This document shows, in pieces, positions 8,190 to 17,068 of a DNA stretch of 64,000 nucleotides. A model generated the notes under the pieces. It was given only the letters and a program-made list of their open reading frames with translations. It did no database searches and was not told the DNA's origin. Numbering within the stretch: the stretch's first letter is position 1; each line of letters opens with the position of its first letter. This DNA is from Betaproteobacteria bacterium (lineage in GTDB: Bacteria; Pseudomonadota; Gammaproteobacteria; Burkholderiales; Casimicrobiaceae). The position numbers and the translations under genes are program-made. The stretch covers positions 62,001 through 126,000 of the forward strand of contig JADKEV010000003.1 in assembly GCA_016717855.1 (NCBI GenBank). The letters are read 5' to 3'.

Positions 8190-9262
8190 GACTGGAACAC
8201 CGATTTGAAGTCTATGTCGTAGCCGAATGCACGCGGGCCGACATGGTCCAGTCCGCGCGGCGACAGGAACACGGCCGACGCGGGCAGCGCGATCACCGTC
8301 GCGCGCTGGCCGTAGCGGATGGTCTCGGTGCCGATGGCTTCGCCGGACTCGCTGTCGAGCACGCAGATCAGCTCCGGCGTCGACACCACCGGCTTGCCGT
8401 CGCGCCACACGACGACCCATTCGTTCTGGAAGTTGATCTCGACCTTGCCGCCGCGATCCTCGCCCAGGCCTTCGATCACGGTCCGGCCGCGCAGGAAGCC
8501 CTCGGTCGTGCGCCGCTCGACTTCGACAATCTTGCCGGCAAAGAGCCGCATTCCGGATTCCGCCTCGAGCACCGCCGCGATCGGATCGGCGTGCCGCCGG
8601 TTGGCCTCGGCCACCGCGCGGCCCAGCCGGATCGCTTTCGTCGTGGTCCGCGGGATGCCCCACTTCCTGACCTCGGCGCCGGTCCGCGGCGCCTTGCATG
8701 TGGCGGCGATGGAACCGAACTCGGTGCAGATCTTCCGGCTGACGCGTTCCATCCACTTCCAGGTCGGGGTCCGGGCGATAATCACCTCGCTGCCGCGCGG
8801 GTCGATCGAAGTCAGCGGCGAGGGCGACAGGTCGCCGACGGCGAAGCTGGTCATCTGCGCTTCCGGATAGGCGCGGCCCATCGCATCGGCGTCGACGACC
8901 GGGATGCCCAGGTGGGCCGCGGCCAGCAGCGGCTGCATGCCGTTGCCGCCGCCGATCTCGATCGCCATCACCGCCCTGAACTTGCGGCCGAGATGCTCTT
9001 CCATCGCCGACACGGCGCGGGCGATCAGCTTGCTGTCGACCAGGCGCTCGAGGATCACCAGCGGCGCGCCCATCACCGAGACGACGGCGATGGCGTCGTC
9101 ATCGTCCAGCTCGTCGATGTCGATCAGGTCGACCCGCGCGCCGTCGGCGTACAGCCGGCGCAGGTTCAGCAACGCATGATACGGACTGCCGCCGCCGCCC
9201 GTGCCCAGTATCCAGGCGCCGACAGCGAGGTCTTCGATATCCTCCGCACTCAACTGCTTCAT
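8186..9262 (-). CDS. DUF917 domain-containing protein
   Basis: This 358-residue protein starts MKQLSAEDIEDLAVGAWILG and has the glycine-rich GTGGGGSPYHALL typical of DUF917. Later conserved blocks include AIEIGGGNGMQPL and PVVDADAMGRAYPE. DUF917 proteins are regularly encoded beside or fused to hydantoinase/oxoprolinase subunits and are thought to be their partner; no reaction is firmly assigned. Here the gene overlaps hyuA by four bases, consistent with a two-subunit hydrolase. It follows iclR by about 60 bases, so it is probably the first structural gene of the operon. Confidence 0.88.
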   Translation of the reverse strand: MKQLSAEDIEDLAVGAWILGTGGGGSPYHALLNLRRLYADGARVDLIDIDELDDDDAIAVVSVMGAPLVILERLVDSKLIARAVSAMEEHLGRKFRAVMAIEIGGGNGMQPLLAAAHLGIPVVDADAMGRAYPEAQMTSFAVGDLSPSPLTSIDPRGSEVIIARTPTWKWMERVSRKICTEFGSIAATCKAPRTGAEVRKWGIPRTTTKAIRLGRAVAEANRRHADPIAAVLEAESGMRLFAGKIVEVERRTTEGFLRGRTVIEGLGEDRGGKVEINFQNEWVVVWRDGKPVVSTPELICVLDSESGEAIGTETIRYGQRATVIALPASAVFLSPRGLDHVGPRAFGYDIDFKSVFQS

Positions 9263-9323
9263 TGCTGACCCTCAGGCTGAAAATGGCGGACTGGATCCGC
9301 CGGCATGGTGTGCCGCGAAGTCC

Positions 9324-10118
9324 TCACGCGGCGGCCGGCGCGGCGCGCTGGACCACATGGATGAACTGCGAATGGAACGGGTCGGCGAAGCGCACGGCGA
9401 TCTTGCGCCCCGCCGCGGCGAGCAGCGAGACGATGCGGTTCTTCTCCTCGGCCGCGATGTTCGACGCCGGGTAGGAAATGCAGAACGCGATCGTTTCGCC
9501 GGTGCCGGTGTCGGCGCCGCTGACGGCGATGGTGCCGACGCCCGGGATCGCCTCGTCACTGGCCTCGGCCCAGCCACAGCGGCGGATCTGCGCCAGCGCC
9601 GCGAGCAGTTCGTCGATGGTCTGCGGGGAATTCGGCGACGGCGGCACCAGCCCGTCGGCATGCAGCGCGCGCACGGTCTCGTCCGGGAGCCGGGCCAGCA
9701 GCGCGCGGCCGACCGCGGTCGCGAACGCCGGCGCGCGTTGTCCCAGCGGCGTGAACACGCGCAGCGCATGCGAGCCCTGGTACATCCGGATGACCAGCAC
9801 CTCGGCGCCATCGAGTATGGAAATGTAGCCGGTGTGCCCGGTTTCCCGGCAGATGGCGTGCATCGCCTCGTCGACGGCCTCGATCAGCGACGAGTGCAGC
9901 CGGTAGAGCTGCGAGATCTCGAACAGCAGGTTGCCGACCTTGTAGCGGGGGGAATTCGCCATCCGCGAAAGCAGCCCCTCCTGCAGCATCGCCCGCAGCA
10001 GCCGCGACGCGGAGCTCTTGGGCATCCCCAGCATCGTCGAGACTTCGGTGACGGATATTTCCAGCCGGTCCGGGGCGAACAGTCGCAGGATCGCGGCGGC
10101 GTTGGAGAGAGTACTCAA
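9324..10118 (-). CDS. IclR family transcriptional regulator
   Basis: This 264-residue regulator has an N-terminal winged helix (ISVTEVSTMLGMPKSSASRLLRAM) and a C-terminal IclR effector domain (AFATAVGRALLARLPDE, and GTIAVSGADTGTGET). The start is a TTG preceded in frame by a TAG stop, so the frame cannot be longer. It heads the minus-strand operon and diverges from the peptide ABC transporter operon. It probably controls both from the shared 234-bp spacer, in response to the substrate or an early intermediate (inference from arrangement). Confidence 0.9.
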   Translation of the reverse strand: MSTLSNAAAILRLFAPDRLEISVTEVSTMLGMPKSSASRLLRAMLQEGLLSRMANSPRYKVGNLLFEISQLYRLHSSLIEAVDEAMHAICRETGHTGYISILDGAEVLVIRMYQGSHALRVFTPLGQRAPAFATAVGRALLARLPDETVRALHADGLVPPSPNSPQTIDELLAALAQIRRCGWAEASDEAIPGVGTIAVSGADTGTGETIAFCISYPASNIAAEEKNRIVSLLAAAGRKIAVRFADPFHSQFIHVVQRAAPAAA

Positions 10119-10153
10119 TTTCGGCTACCGAGTTCCACAGGTTGAGACACGTG

Positions 10154-10190
10154 TTGACAATAATGGCACATGCTGTACATTAATGGCAAG
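10154..10190 (+). promoter_or_regulatory. Candidate promoter and direct repeat in the IclR/ABC divergent spacer
   Basis: A TTGACA box (10154-10159) and a TACATT box (10176-10181) are 16 bp apart and point to the ABC operon. Two copies of TAATGGCA start 20 bp apart at 10161 and 10181, flanking and touching the -10 box. They are a reasonable candidate for an IclR operator. The transporter start codon is about 170 bp downstream, leaving a fairly long leader. Confidence 0.45.
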
Positions 10191-10352
10191 CGATGAATGG
10201 GGTTGGGAAGTCGTTTGGCAGCACGGGACACGGACCGCGGTGGCCCGCGAGATCGAAAGCAGCAGGTGGCCGGATACTTGATCACGACGATCGAACTCAG
10301 CCCGGCCCCGCGCAGCGTCCACCAGTGAATCTACGAGAATGAGGAGTAGCAG

Positions 10353-11987
10353 ATGAGCAAATATTCGGATCGGCGGGACTTCCTGAAGCTCACGGCAGCC
10401 AGCGCGGGCGCATTGACGTTGGCGGGACTGGGACTGGCGCCTGGCCTGGCCACGGCGCAGGACAAACGGACCCTGACCGTCGCCTGGGACACCGACATCG
10501 ATACGCTCGATCCGGCCTCGTTCAAGTCGATCGGAGGTTACACGGTGCAGGCCAACATCTACGACAGCCCGCTGATGTGGAAGGTACAGCCGGTGGCCGG
10601 CAAGCCGGGACTGCTGCAGTCGAAACCCGGTGAGATGGACGGCGGCATCGCCGAGTCGTGGGCGTTCGAGAAGAACAACGCCACGCTGGTGCTGAAGATC
10701 CGCAAGGGCGTCAAGTTCCCCAGCGGCAAGCCGGTCAACGCGACGTCCGTCAAGTACCTGTTCGATCGCGGACTGCAATCGCCCGGTTACATGCGGATCC
10801 TGTTTCCCCGCCTGCTGCGCGTGACCAAGCCCGACCAGTTCGAGGTGCGCGACGAATACACGTTCGCGATCAACATGCCCGCGCCGAGCCCGATGGCGCT
10901 CGACACCATGGCGCTGATCAACAACGCGCTGCTCGATCCGGACGAGGTGAAGGCCCACGTCACGGCCGAAGACCCGTGGGCGACCAACTGGCTCAAGCGC
11001 AACACCGCCGGCCTGGGGCCGTACCAGCTGGTCAAGAACGAGCCCGGCGTGGAAATCGTGCTGGAAGCGCGCAAGGACCACTGGCGCGGCGCGCCGTATT
11101 TCGAGCGCGTGGTGTTCAAGTTCGTGCCGAACGAGGCCGACCGCGTGCTGCTGCTCAAGCGCAAGGCGATCGACATGGTCGTCGGCCGGCCGGGACTCTC
11201 GCCGCGCAACGTGAAGGCCCTGGAAGGCGAGGCCGGGCTGAAGATCGTGTCGGTGCCGGACACCACCTGCCACTGGGTGTGCATGAACTCGCAGAAGGCG
11301 CCGTTCAACAACGTCAAGGTGCGCCAGGCGATCAACTACGCGATTCCGATCCAGGCCATCATCCCGAACGTGCTGTTCGGCTACGGCAGCGAGATGAAGA
11401 GCCCGGTGCCGAACCTCACGCCGGGCCACGACGCGACGGCCTCGCCCTACAAGTACGACATCGAGAAGGCGAAGAGCCTGATGCGCGAGGCCGGCCTGGG
11501 CAGCACCCCGGTGCCCATCGAACTGGCGGTCCGCGTGGGCTGGCTGCCGCACGAGCAGGCCGCGGTGTGGATCCAGACCGAACTGGAGAAGATCGGCTTC
11601 AAGGTGAGCATCGTCAAGGAAACCGATGCGACGTTCCGCCAGGTGGCCTCGAAGGGCGATCACCAGTTGTCGATCGAGTCCTGGCAATCGTGGATCAACG
11701 ATCCGATCTACCACCTGTTCTTCAACTTCCACAGCACGGCCAAGGGCACGAACACGGCGTTCTACTCGAATCCGGCCGTCGACAAACTGATCGACGACAA
11801 CATGCACGAGACCGACAACACCAAGCGTCTCGCCGCGGTCAAGCAGTTGCAGAAGATCATCATCGACGATGCCGCCTGGGGCCATCTGTGGTACGACAAC
11901 TGGACGCGGGTGATGCGCGCCGACCTGGTCGGCATCGAGAAGCGCTGGGACACGTTCGAGCGTTACTTCAACATGAAGCTCGCGTAA
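10353..11987 (+). CDS. ABC transporter substrate-binding protein, peptide/nickel type, Tat-exported
   Basis: This 544-residue family 5 solute-binding protein (DppA/OppA-like) begins with a twin-arginine signal, DRRDFLKLTAASAG, followed by a hydrophobic stretch and an ATAQ cleavage region, so it should be exported folded. The mature part opens with LTVAWDTDIDTLDPASFKS, standard for the family. A GAGGAG-type ribosome site precedes the ATG. It should bind a peptide or other small hydrophilic ligand for the permeases and ATPases encoded next. Because the operon is divergent from the DUF917-hyuA-coxMSL genes, the ligand may be the substrate of that pathway rather than a peptide. Confidence 0.92.
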   Translation: MSKYSDRRDFLKLTAASAGALTLAGLGLAPGLATAQDKRTLTVAWDTDIDTLDPASFKSIGGYTVQANIYDSPLMWKVQPVAGKPGLLQSKPGEMDGGIAESWAFEKNNATLVLKIRKGVKFPSGKPVNATSVKYLFDRGLQSPGYMRILFPRLLRVTKPDQFEVRDEYTFAINMPAPSPMALDTMALINNALLDPDEVKAHVTAEDPWATNWLKRNTAGLGPYQLVKNEPGVEIVLEARKDHWRGAPYFERVVFKFVPNEADRVLLLKRKAIDMVVGRPGLSPRNVKALEGEAGLKIVSVPDTTCHWVCMNSQKAPFNNVKVRQAINYAIPIQAIIPNVLFGYGSEMKSPVPNLTPGHDATASPYKYDIEKAKSLMREAGLGSTPVPIELAVRVGWLPHEQAAVWIQTELEKIGFKVSIVKETDATFRQVASKGDHQLSIESWQSWINDPIYHLFFNFHSTAKGTNTAFYSNPAVDKLIDDNMHETDNTKRLAAVKQLQKIIIDDAAWGHLWYDNWTRVMRADLVGIEKRWDTFERYFNMKLA

Positions 11988-12026
11988 GCCGCCCGGGTTC
12001 CACGCGCAACCAGGGGAGTCTGCCGG

Positions 12027-13043
12027 ATGGGGTTTCTGGGTTATCTTGTCCGCAGGCTTGCCCTGGCGTTGCCCACGCTGTTCGGCGTCAGCCTGATCTG
12101 CTTCTTCCTGACGTACATGCTGCCGGGCAATCCGGCGATGGTGAAGGCCGGCCCGTTCGCGACGCCGGAACACCTGGCGGAAATGGAGCGCGCGATGGGG
12201 CTGGACCGCTCGCTGCCGGAGCAGTATTACCGTTACGCCTCCGGGCTGTTGCGCGGTGATCTCGGTGAAAGCTCGGCCACCGGCCGGCCTGTGTCCGAGG
12301 ATTTCGTCCAGCGCCTGCCGGCCACGCTGGAACTGACCTTTGCCAGCCTCATCATCGCGATCGTGATCGGCATTCCGCTGGGCGTGCTCTCGGCGGTGCA
12401 TCGCGACACGTTCATCGACCACGTCGGCCGGGTGGTCGGCATCACCGGCGTGGCGATGCCCAGTTTCTGGACCGGGCTGATCTTCGTCTATGTCTTCTTC
12501 TATCTGCTCGACGTGGCGCCCGCGCCGCTGGGGCGCCTGGGCGCCGGGATCACTGCGCCGCAGCACATCACCGGTCTCTACGTCGTCGACTCGCTGCTGA
12601 CCGGCAACTGGCAGACCCTGCGCTCGAGCCTCTTTCAATTGATGCTGCCGGCCGCCACGCTGGGGTTCAGCGTGATGGCGCCCGTCGCGCGCATGGTGCG
12701 CTCGACGATGCTGGAGATCCTCGAGTCCGACTACGTCAAGGCCGCGTGGGCCGCGGGCCTGCCGCGGCGCACCGTGATCTACGGCGACGCGCTGCGCAAC
12801 GCGCTGATCCCCGTGGTCACGATCCTGGGCATAGTGTTCGGCTTCCTGATGGCCGGCAACGCGGTGGTCGAAAGCGTGTTTGCCTGGCCCGGCATCGGCA
12901 ACTACGCGGTGACCGCGCTGATGACCAAGGATTCCGGCCCCATCCAGTCGTTCGTGCTGTTCGTGGCTGTCCTGTATGTGGCGGTCAACCTGCTGGTCGA
13001 CCTGGTGTATGGCCTCGCCGATCCCAGGATCCGGCTGGGTTGA
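12027..13043 (+). CDS. ABC transporter permease, DppB-like
   Basis: This 338-residue inner-membrane permease starts MGFLGYLVRRLALALPTLFGV, the typical DppB/OppB first helix, and has about six predicted membrane segments. The binding-protein-dependent transport motif lies around YVKAAWAAGLPRRTVIYGDA, the EAA loop that contacts the ATPase. Its stop shares one base with the start of the second permease. It forms the channel with the product of 13043-13924. Confidence 0.92.
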   Translation: MGFLGYLVRRLALALPTLFGVSLICFFLTYMLPGNPAMVKAGPFATPEHLAEMERAMGLDRSLPEQYYRYASGLLRGDLGESSATGRPVSEDFVQRLPATLELTFASLIIAIVIGIPLGVLSAVHRDTFIDHVGRVVGITGVAMPSFWTGLIFVYVFFYLLDVAPAPLGRLGAGITAPQHITGLYVVDSLLTGNWQTLRSSLFQLMLPAATLGFSVMAPVARMVRSTMLEILESDYVKAAWAAGLPRRTVIYGDALRNALIPVVTILGIVFGFLMAGNAVVESVFAWPGIGNYAVTALMTKDSGPIQSFVLFVAVLYVAVNLLVDLVYGLADPRIRLG

Positions 13044-13924
13044 TGCAAACCTCCGCGCCGTTGGCGCCGCTACCGCCCCCGTCGCCATCGCTGGTCTGGC
13101 GGCGGATCCGCCGCAACCCGCTGTCGTTCGGCGCGCTGTGCGTGATCGGCCTGATCGCGCTCGCGGCGATCTTCGCGCCGTGGATCGCGCCCTACCCGCC
13201 GGACGCCACCGACGCCGCGGCCGCGCTGCAGTCAGTGTCCTGGCGCCACCCGCTGGGCACCGACCTGTACGGCCGCGACCAGCTCTCGCGCATCATCTTC
13301 GCCGCGCGCATCGACTTGTCGGTAGCCTTCGCCGCGACCGCGGCCGCGGTGGTCATCGGTTCGCTGCTGGGCGCCATCATCGGCTATCGCGGCGGCTGGG
13401 TCGACCATATCGCGATGCGGCCGGTGGACGCCATCATGGCTTTTCCGGCCTTCGTGCTGGCGATGGGCATCACCGCCGCGCTCGGCAACTCGACGGTCAA
13501 TGTCGCGATCGCGATCTCGATCACCCAGGTACCCAGCTATCTCCGGCTGATCCGCGGCGAGATGCTGCGCATCCGGGAAATGGAGTACGCCGACGCGGCG
13601 CGCACGGTCGGCAATCCGACCTGGCGCATCGTGCTGATCCACCTGCTGCCGAACTGCATGCCGCCCCTGATCGTCCAGGCGACGCTGGCGATGGGCTTCG
13701 CGCTGCTCACGATGGCGGCGCTGTCGTTCATCGGCCTGGGGATACAACCCCCGCAGAGCGAATGGGGCGTGATGACCGCCGAGGGCGCGAGCCAGATCGT
13801 CACCGGCGAGTGGTGGCTGTTCCTGTTTCCCGGGCTGGCGATCATGATCACGGTGCTGGCGTTCAATCTCGTCGGCGACGGCCTGCGCGACTTTCTCGAT
13901 CCGCGCATGCGGGGAATCCGGTGA
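13043..13924 (+). CDS. ABC transporter permease, DppC-like
   Basis: This 293-residue permease has the OppC-like N-terminus (WRRIRRNPLSFGALCVIGLI) followed by the periplasmic PLGTDLYGRDQLSRI block that is almost diagnostic for DppC proteins. The EAA loop is MEYADAARTVGNPTWRIVL. The start chosen is the ATG at 13043 that overlaps the upstream stop; a longer frame lies within the upstream permease gene. Its stop overlaps the GTG start of the first ATPase. Confidence 0.92.
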   Translation: MQTSAPLAPLPPPSPSLVWRRIRRNPLSFGALCVIGLIALAAIFAPWIAPYPPDATDAAAALQSVSWRHPLGTDLYGRDQLSRIIFAARIDLSVAFAATAAAVVIGSLLGAIIGYRGGWVDHIAMRPVDAIMAFPAFVLAMGITAALGNSTVNVAIAISITQVPSYLRLIRGEMLRIREMEYADAARTVGNPTWRIVLIHLLPNCMPPLIVQATLAMGFALLTMAALSFIGLGIQPPQSEWGVMTAEGASQIVTGEWWLFLFPGLAIMITVLAFNLVGDGLRDFLDPRMRGIR

Positions 13925-14901
13925 GCGACCTGCTCGAAATCGCGGACCTCACCGTAAGCTTCGACAGCGATGCCGGCGAGATCCAGGCCGTCGACCACAT
14001 CAGCCTGACCATCCGCGCCGGCGAAGTCGTCGGCCTGGTCGGCGAGTCGGGGTCGGGAAAATCGGTCACCGCGTTCGCGATCCTGCGCCTGATCCGCCGC
14101 CCGGGGCGCGTGAAGTCCGGAACGATCCGCTTCAACGGCGTCGACCTGGGCACGCTCTCCGAGGAGGAAATGCGGCAGATCCGGGGCGCGAAGATCGCGC
14201 TGATCTCGCAGAGCCCGCGCACTGCGCTCAACCCGGTCATTACCGTGGGGCGGCAGATCGCGCGCCTGTTCGAACTGCACGGCGGGCTGTCGGCGCGCGA
14301 TGCGCACCGCCGCATGCTCGAGATGCTGAGCCTGGTCCGGATTCCCGACCCGGCGAAGCGGGCCGGCCAGTACGCGCATCAGCTCTCCGGCGGCATGTGC
14401 CAGCGCGTGATGATCGCGATGGCGCTCGCCACGTCGCCGCAATTGCTGATCGCCGACGAGCCCACCACCGGCCTCGACGTGTCGATCGCGGCGCGGATCC
14501 TCGACCTGCTGCGCGAGCTGGGCGCGAAGACCGGCGCGGCGATCCTGCTGATCACCCACGACCTGGGCGTCGTCGCGGAAACCGCCGACCGCGTCGTCGT
14601 GATGCACGCGGGCCAGGTCGTGGAAAGCGCGCCGGTGCGCACGCTGTTCCACCAGCCGGCGCATCCCTACACCCGGGCGCTGGTGCGCTCGATACCGCGG
14701 GTCGATCGCACCGTCACCATGGAGCCGATCCCCGGCGCGGTGCCCTCGCTGCTCGACCCGCCGCCGGGGTGCCGCTATGCCGAGCGCTGCGGCTGGGTCA
14801 GCGAGCGCTGCCGCATCGCGCGCCCTCCGCTGACGCGGGTCGTCGCCGATCATGAAGTCGCCTGCTATGGCTTCGAGGAACGCCGCGATGCCGCTGGTTG
14901 A
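13921..14901 (+). CDS. ABC transporter ATP-binding protein, DppD-like
   Basis: This 326-residue ATPase starts at a GTG overlapping the permease stop (GTGA). Walker A is GESGSGKS, the signature is LSGGMCQRV (the usual second Q is replaced by C), Walker B is LLIADEPTTGLD, and the switch histidine is in ITHDLGVV. The C-terminal oligopeptide-transporter extension (PGCRYAERCGWVSERC) is present; it binds an [Fe-S] cluster in some relatives. It should pair with the next gene product as a heterodimer. Confidence 0.92.
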   Translation: MSDLLEIADLTVSFDSDAGEIQAVDHISLTIRAGEVVGLVGESGSGKSVTAFAILRLIRRPGRVKSGTIRFNGVDLGTLSEEEMRQIRGAKIALISQSPRTALNPVITVGRQIARLFELHGGLSARDAHRRMLEMLSLVRIPDPAKRAGQYAHQLSGGMCQRVMIAMALATSPQLLIADEPTTGLDVSIAARILDLLRELGAKTGAAILLITHDLGVVAETADRVVVMHAGQVVESAPVRTLFHQPAHPYTRALVRSIPRVDRTVTMEPIPGAVPSLLDPPPGCRYAERCGWVSERCRIARPPLTRVVADHEVACYGFEERRDAAG

Positions 14902-15862
14902 GGTCCGCGAACTGCAGATGCACTTTCCGCTGGGCGGCCTCCCCGCGCTGCTGGCGCGGCTGCGCGGCCTGCCGGCGCCGGTGGTGCGCGCGGTGCAGTC
15001 GGTGTCGTTCGATGTCGCGCCCGGCGAGACGCTGGCTCTGGTCGGGGAGTCCGGCTGCGGGAAGTCCACCGTCGCGCGCTGCCTGCTGCGGCTGCTCGAT
15101 CCGACCGCGGGTTCGATCCGCTACGACGGCACCGAGATCGCCACCCTCGATAGCGACGCGATGCAGCCGCTGCGGCGCAACATCCAGATGGTGTTCCAGG
15201 ACCCGACGGCATCGCTCAATCCGCGTCTCACCGCGCGGCGCATGGTCGAGGAAGCGTTGCTGCTCCACACCGCGCTCGATGCGGCCGACCGGCGTGCGCG
15301 CGTCGACGGCGTGCTGGAGGAAGTCGGGCTGGGCCGGGAGCTCGCCGACCGGCATCCGCATGAACTCTCGGGCGGGCAGCGCCAGCGCGTCAACATCGCC
15401 CGCGCGATCGCAACCAATCCGCGCTTCGTCGTGCTCGACGAGCCGACGTCGGCGCTCGACGTCTCGCTGCGCTCGCGCATCATCCTGCTGCTGGAATCGC
15501 TGCGCGCGCGCCACGGCTTGTCCTACCTGTTCATCTCGCACGACCTGGCGACCGTGAAATACCTGGCCGGCCGCGTCGCGGTGATGTACCTGGGCGTGAT
15601 CGTGGAGCTCGCGGAGACCGGCGAGCTGTTCGCCAGGCCGCTGCATCCGTACACGCGGGCCCTGATCGCCGCCGTCCCGGTGCCGGACCCGGACTCGCAG
15701 CGCGAGCGCTTCGTGCTGGAGGGGGAAATCCCGAGCCCGATGGAGCTGCCCAGCGGCTGCCCGCTGCGCGGCCGCTGCCCGATCGAGCAACCGGTTTGCG
15801 CGGAGCCCCGCCGTTCCGGGAAGTCGCGCCTGGGCCGCTACGTCGCCTGTCATCGGGTCTGA
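14888..15862 (+). CDS. ABC transporter ATP-binding protein, DppF-like
   Basis: About 324 residues. Walker A is GESGCGKS, the signature is LSGGQRQRV, Walker B is FVVLDEPTSALD and the switch is ISHDLATV. The C-terminal oligopeptide domain includes CPLRGRCPIEQPVC. The start is taken at MPLVEVREL (14888), giving a 14-bp overlap with the previous gene; ATGs at 14852 and 14867 are also in frame. It completes a five-gene peptide-type importer. Confidence 0.9.
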   Translation: MPLVEVRELQMHFPLGGLPALLARLRGLPAPVVRAVQSVSFDVAPGETLALVGESGCGKSTVARCLLRLLDPTAGSIRYDGTEIATLDSDAMQPLRRNIQMVFQDPTASLNPRLTARRMVEEALLLHTALDAADRRARVDGVLEEVGLGRELADRHPHELSGGQRQRVNIARAIATNPRFVVLDEPTSALDVSLRSRIILLLESLRARHGLSYLFISHDLATVKYLAGRVAVMYLGVIVELAETGELFARPLHPYTRALIAAVPVPDPDSQRERFVLEGEIPSPMELPSGCPLRGRCPIEQPVCAEPRRSGKSRLGRYVACHRV

Positions 15863-15919
15863 GCGGGGAGAGCGCTCCGCCATTCGTTCCGGCATCAACA
15901 ACCACCCAGGAGATTTGCC

Positions 15920-16243
15920 ATGGCCATCATCCGATTCGTCTTCGCCGCGCTGAAGCCGGGGGTCAGCCCCCAAGACTACGAGCGCTTCGAGCGCGAGGTG
16001 GACTATCCGGTCGCGGCCGGATTGAAGACCATCGTCAGCTATCGCACGCACCGGATCACCGAGACCGGCGCCGGCCTGACCGGTGGTCCCTGGGACTACG
16101 TCGAACGCATCGAGGTCACCGACCGCGCCGCGTACGAGGCGGAACTCGCGGTGGCCGGCAAGCAACTGATCGACGAGCTCTACGCCAAGTATCTCGACCG
16201 GTCGAAGACGGTGTCGGTCTGGTCGGAGCTGATCGACCCGTGA
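15920..16243 (+). CDS. HapK/REDY-like small protein (second copy)
   Basis: This 107-residue protein resembles the one at 6226-6546. It has FEREVDYPVAAGLKTIVSYRTHRI, near the REDY pattern of HapK, plus WDYVERIEV and YLDRSKTVSVW. A good AGGAG site precedes the ATG. The gene overlaps the downstream SDR by four bases (GTGA) and follows the ABC operon by about 60 bases. Two divergent copies on either side of one regulator suggest two related intermediates in one pathway. The molecular role is unknown. Confidence 0.6.
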   Translation: MAIIRFVFAALKPGVSPQDYERFEREVDYPVAAGLKTIVSYRTHRITETGAGLTGGPWDYVERIEVTDRAAYEAELAVAGKQLIDELYAKYLDRSKTVSVWSELIDP

Positions 16244-17022
16244 GCGCCGCCGGAACACGCTGGGCGGGCAGGGTGGCGCTGGTCACCGGCTCTTCGTCGG
16301 GCACGGGCGCGGAGATCGCGCGCGAGTTCGCCCGGCTGGGCGCCCACGTCGCCGTGCACTGCCGCAGGGACATGTCTGCGGCAAACCGGGTCGTCGACGG
16401 GATCCGCAGCGAGGGCCACGCGGCCACCGCCTTCTGCGCCGATCTCGGCGATGCGGCGCAGGCGCGCAGGCTGGCCGCCGAGGTGGCGGAACGGCTGGGA
16501 CCGGTATCCATCCTGGTCAACAATGCCGGGCCCTTCGCCGACGCTCCCTTCCTGACGCTGGAGGAGCGCGACTGGGACGCGGTGCTCGCGGTCAACCTGA
16601 AGGCGCCTTTCCTGCTGGTGCAGGAAGTCGCGCCAGCAATGATCCGGCAGGGCTGGGGCCGCATCATCAACCTGGGCGCCACCTCGTCGCTGGTGCGCTC
16701 GCATTCGATCTACGGGCTGGCGAAGGCCGCGGTGATTCACCTGACCGAGTCGCTGGCGCTGGAGCTCGCCCCGGCCGTGACGGTCAACGCCATCGTGCCC
16801 AGCCAGATCGCGAGCCCGCGCACCGACACCATGCCGGTCTACAAGGACGCGGCGATCGCGGGCACGCCGCTGGGGCGGCTGGTGACGGAACAGGAAATCG
16901 CGAAAATGGCGGCGCGGATGTGCGAGGCCGAGTTCGATTTCATGACCGGGCGCGCGATCATCCTGGATGGCGGACGGACGCTGCCGCGCTTCCCGCGCCT
17001 GGGGCTGGGACCGGAGGGCTGA
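16240..17022 (+). CDS. SDR family NAD(P)-dependent oxidoreductase
   Basis: This is a 260-residue classical short-chain dehydrogenase. The cofactor motif is VTGSSSGTGAEIA, the structural motif is VNNAG, and the catalytic Ser and YxxxK are in LGATSSLV and SIYGLAKAA. It begins at a GTG overlapping the HapK-like stop. It is FabG-like in pattern and likely oxidises or reduces an alcohol/ketone intermediate of the pathway encoded around it. It is the last gene of the plus-strand operon and converges on the gene ending at 17069. Confidence 0.9.
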   Translation: MSAAGTRWAGRVALVTGSSSGTGAEIAREFARLGAHVAVHCRRDMSAANRVVDGIRSEGHAATAFCADLGDAAQARRLAAEVAERLGPVSILVNNAGPFADAPFLTLEERDWDAVLAVNLKAPFLLVQEVAPAMIRQGWGRIINLGATSSLVRSHSIYGLAKAAVIHLTESLALELAPAVTVNAIVPSQIASPRTDTMPVYKDAAIAGTPLGRLVTEQEIAKMAARMCEAEFDFMTGRAIILDGGRTLPRFPRLGLGPEG

Positions 17023-17068
17023 CGCAGCGCCGGCTCGCTTGCCCGCGCGGCCGACCTGCGCCGACAAG

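Noticed and set aside
10125..13088. Very long minus-strand open frame of 987 codons
   Set aside because: It lies antisense to the clear ABC binding-protein and permease genes and its product is His/Arg/Asp-rich shadow composition without domains.
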